From Mycobacterium barrassiae (GTDB lineage Bacteria; Actinomycetota; Actinomycetes; Mycobacteriales; Mycobacteriaceae), in the NCBI RefSeq assembly GCF_025822765.1, contig NZ_JACKUK010000036.1:1-64000 (forward strand): a stretch of DNA of 64,000 bases, in the 5' to 3' direction. Under the pieces are notes generated by a model that ran no database searches, was not told the DNA's origin, and saw nothing but the letters and a program-made list of their open reading frames with translations. The position numbers and the translations under genes were made by a program. Of this stretch, positions 63,933 through 64,000 are shown piece by piece. Position 1 is the first letter of the stretch, and every line of letters begins with the position of its first letter.

Positions 63933-64000
63933 ACGTCCTCCTCATCCAGACCGGGTGTCGCCGCCGCTGCGGCTCGTCCCCCTCAGACGAACTTACTCAA

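Overview
The window is a high-GC actinobacterial chromosome segment, most likely from a non-tuberculous, rapid-grower-type Mycobacterium (Mycolicibacterium). Evidence for this is hbhA with its Lys/Ala/Pro tail, ramB next to icl, lpdC, an Mce locus, a mycofactocin-type SDR, an F420-type (Ddn-like) protein, and gene order. Read in reverse, the backbone follows the M. tuberculosis order from lprQ/ldtE (Rv0483) and murB (Rv0482) to echA2 (Rv0456c). Ortholog names come from remembered gene order and protein resemblance; no search was run.

Layout. 0.1-3.0 kb: L,D-transpeptidase, murB and a DUF2505 gene. 3.0-32.2 kb: a large accessory block between the DUF2505 gene and a nitrilase gene that are neighbours in M. 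tuberculosis. The block holds (a) a ten-gene minus-strand operon with two TetR paralogs, two cytochromes P450, a cupin, a secreted protein, a Ddn-like protein, an SDR, an amidohydrolase and an aldehyde dehydrogenase; (b) a divergent mceABCDEF operon with no yrbE permease genes; (c) an eight-gene minus-strand acyl-CoA operon (two acyl-CoA ligases, two SDRs, a CaiB-type CoA-transferase, an APH-fold protein, a DUF35 protein and a thiolase-fold protein), which looks like side-chain or sterol-type lipid degradation; (d) a methyltransferase-like gene; (e) a guanidine locus in which a sodium:solute symporter and a ureohydrolase are divergently transcribed, each behind its own guanidine riboswitch (class I and class III).

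32.3-54.2 kb: conserved backbone. It carries the nitrilase, an LmeA/DUF2993-like membrane protein, a three-gene S53 peptidase cluster, deoC, DUF2599 and DUF2516 genes, hbhA with its XRE-family upstream gene, a DUF445 gene, a TetR gene and PPK2 (where umaA/pcaA lie in M. tuberculosis). It continues with fadB2, icl, a thioesterase, ramB, a carboxymuconolactone-decarboxylase-like gene, a gene broken by an in-frame stop, lpdC and small membrane genes, then a DUF779 and aldehyde dehydrogenase pair. 54.3-64 kb: an MFS transporter, a PhyH-type dioxygenase preceded by a coupled 26-residue peptide ORF, a prolyl oligopeptidase, iron-type efeB/efeO without efeU and with IdeR-like boxes, echA2, a DUF2889 gene and a membrane protein.

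The strongest unusual system is the guanidine locus: both aptamers match known consensus cores, and together they predict guanidine-induced import and hydrolysis. Second are the permease-less Mce/P450/acyl-CoA island and the short peptide coupled to a 2-oxoglutarate-type oxygenase. No rRNA, tRNA, CRISPR array or insertion sequence was recognised.
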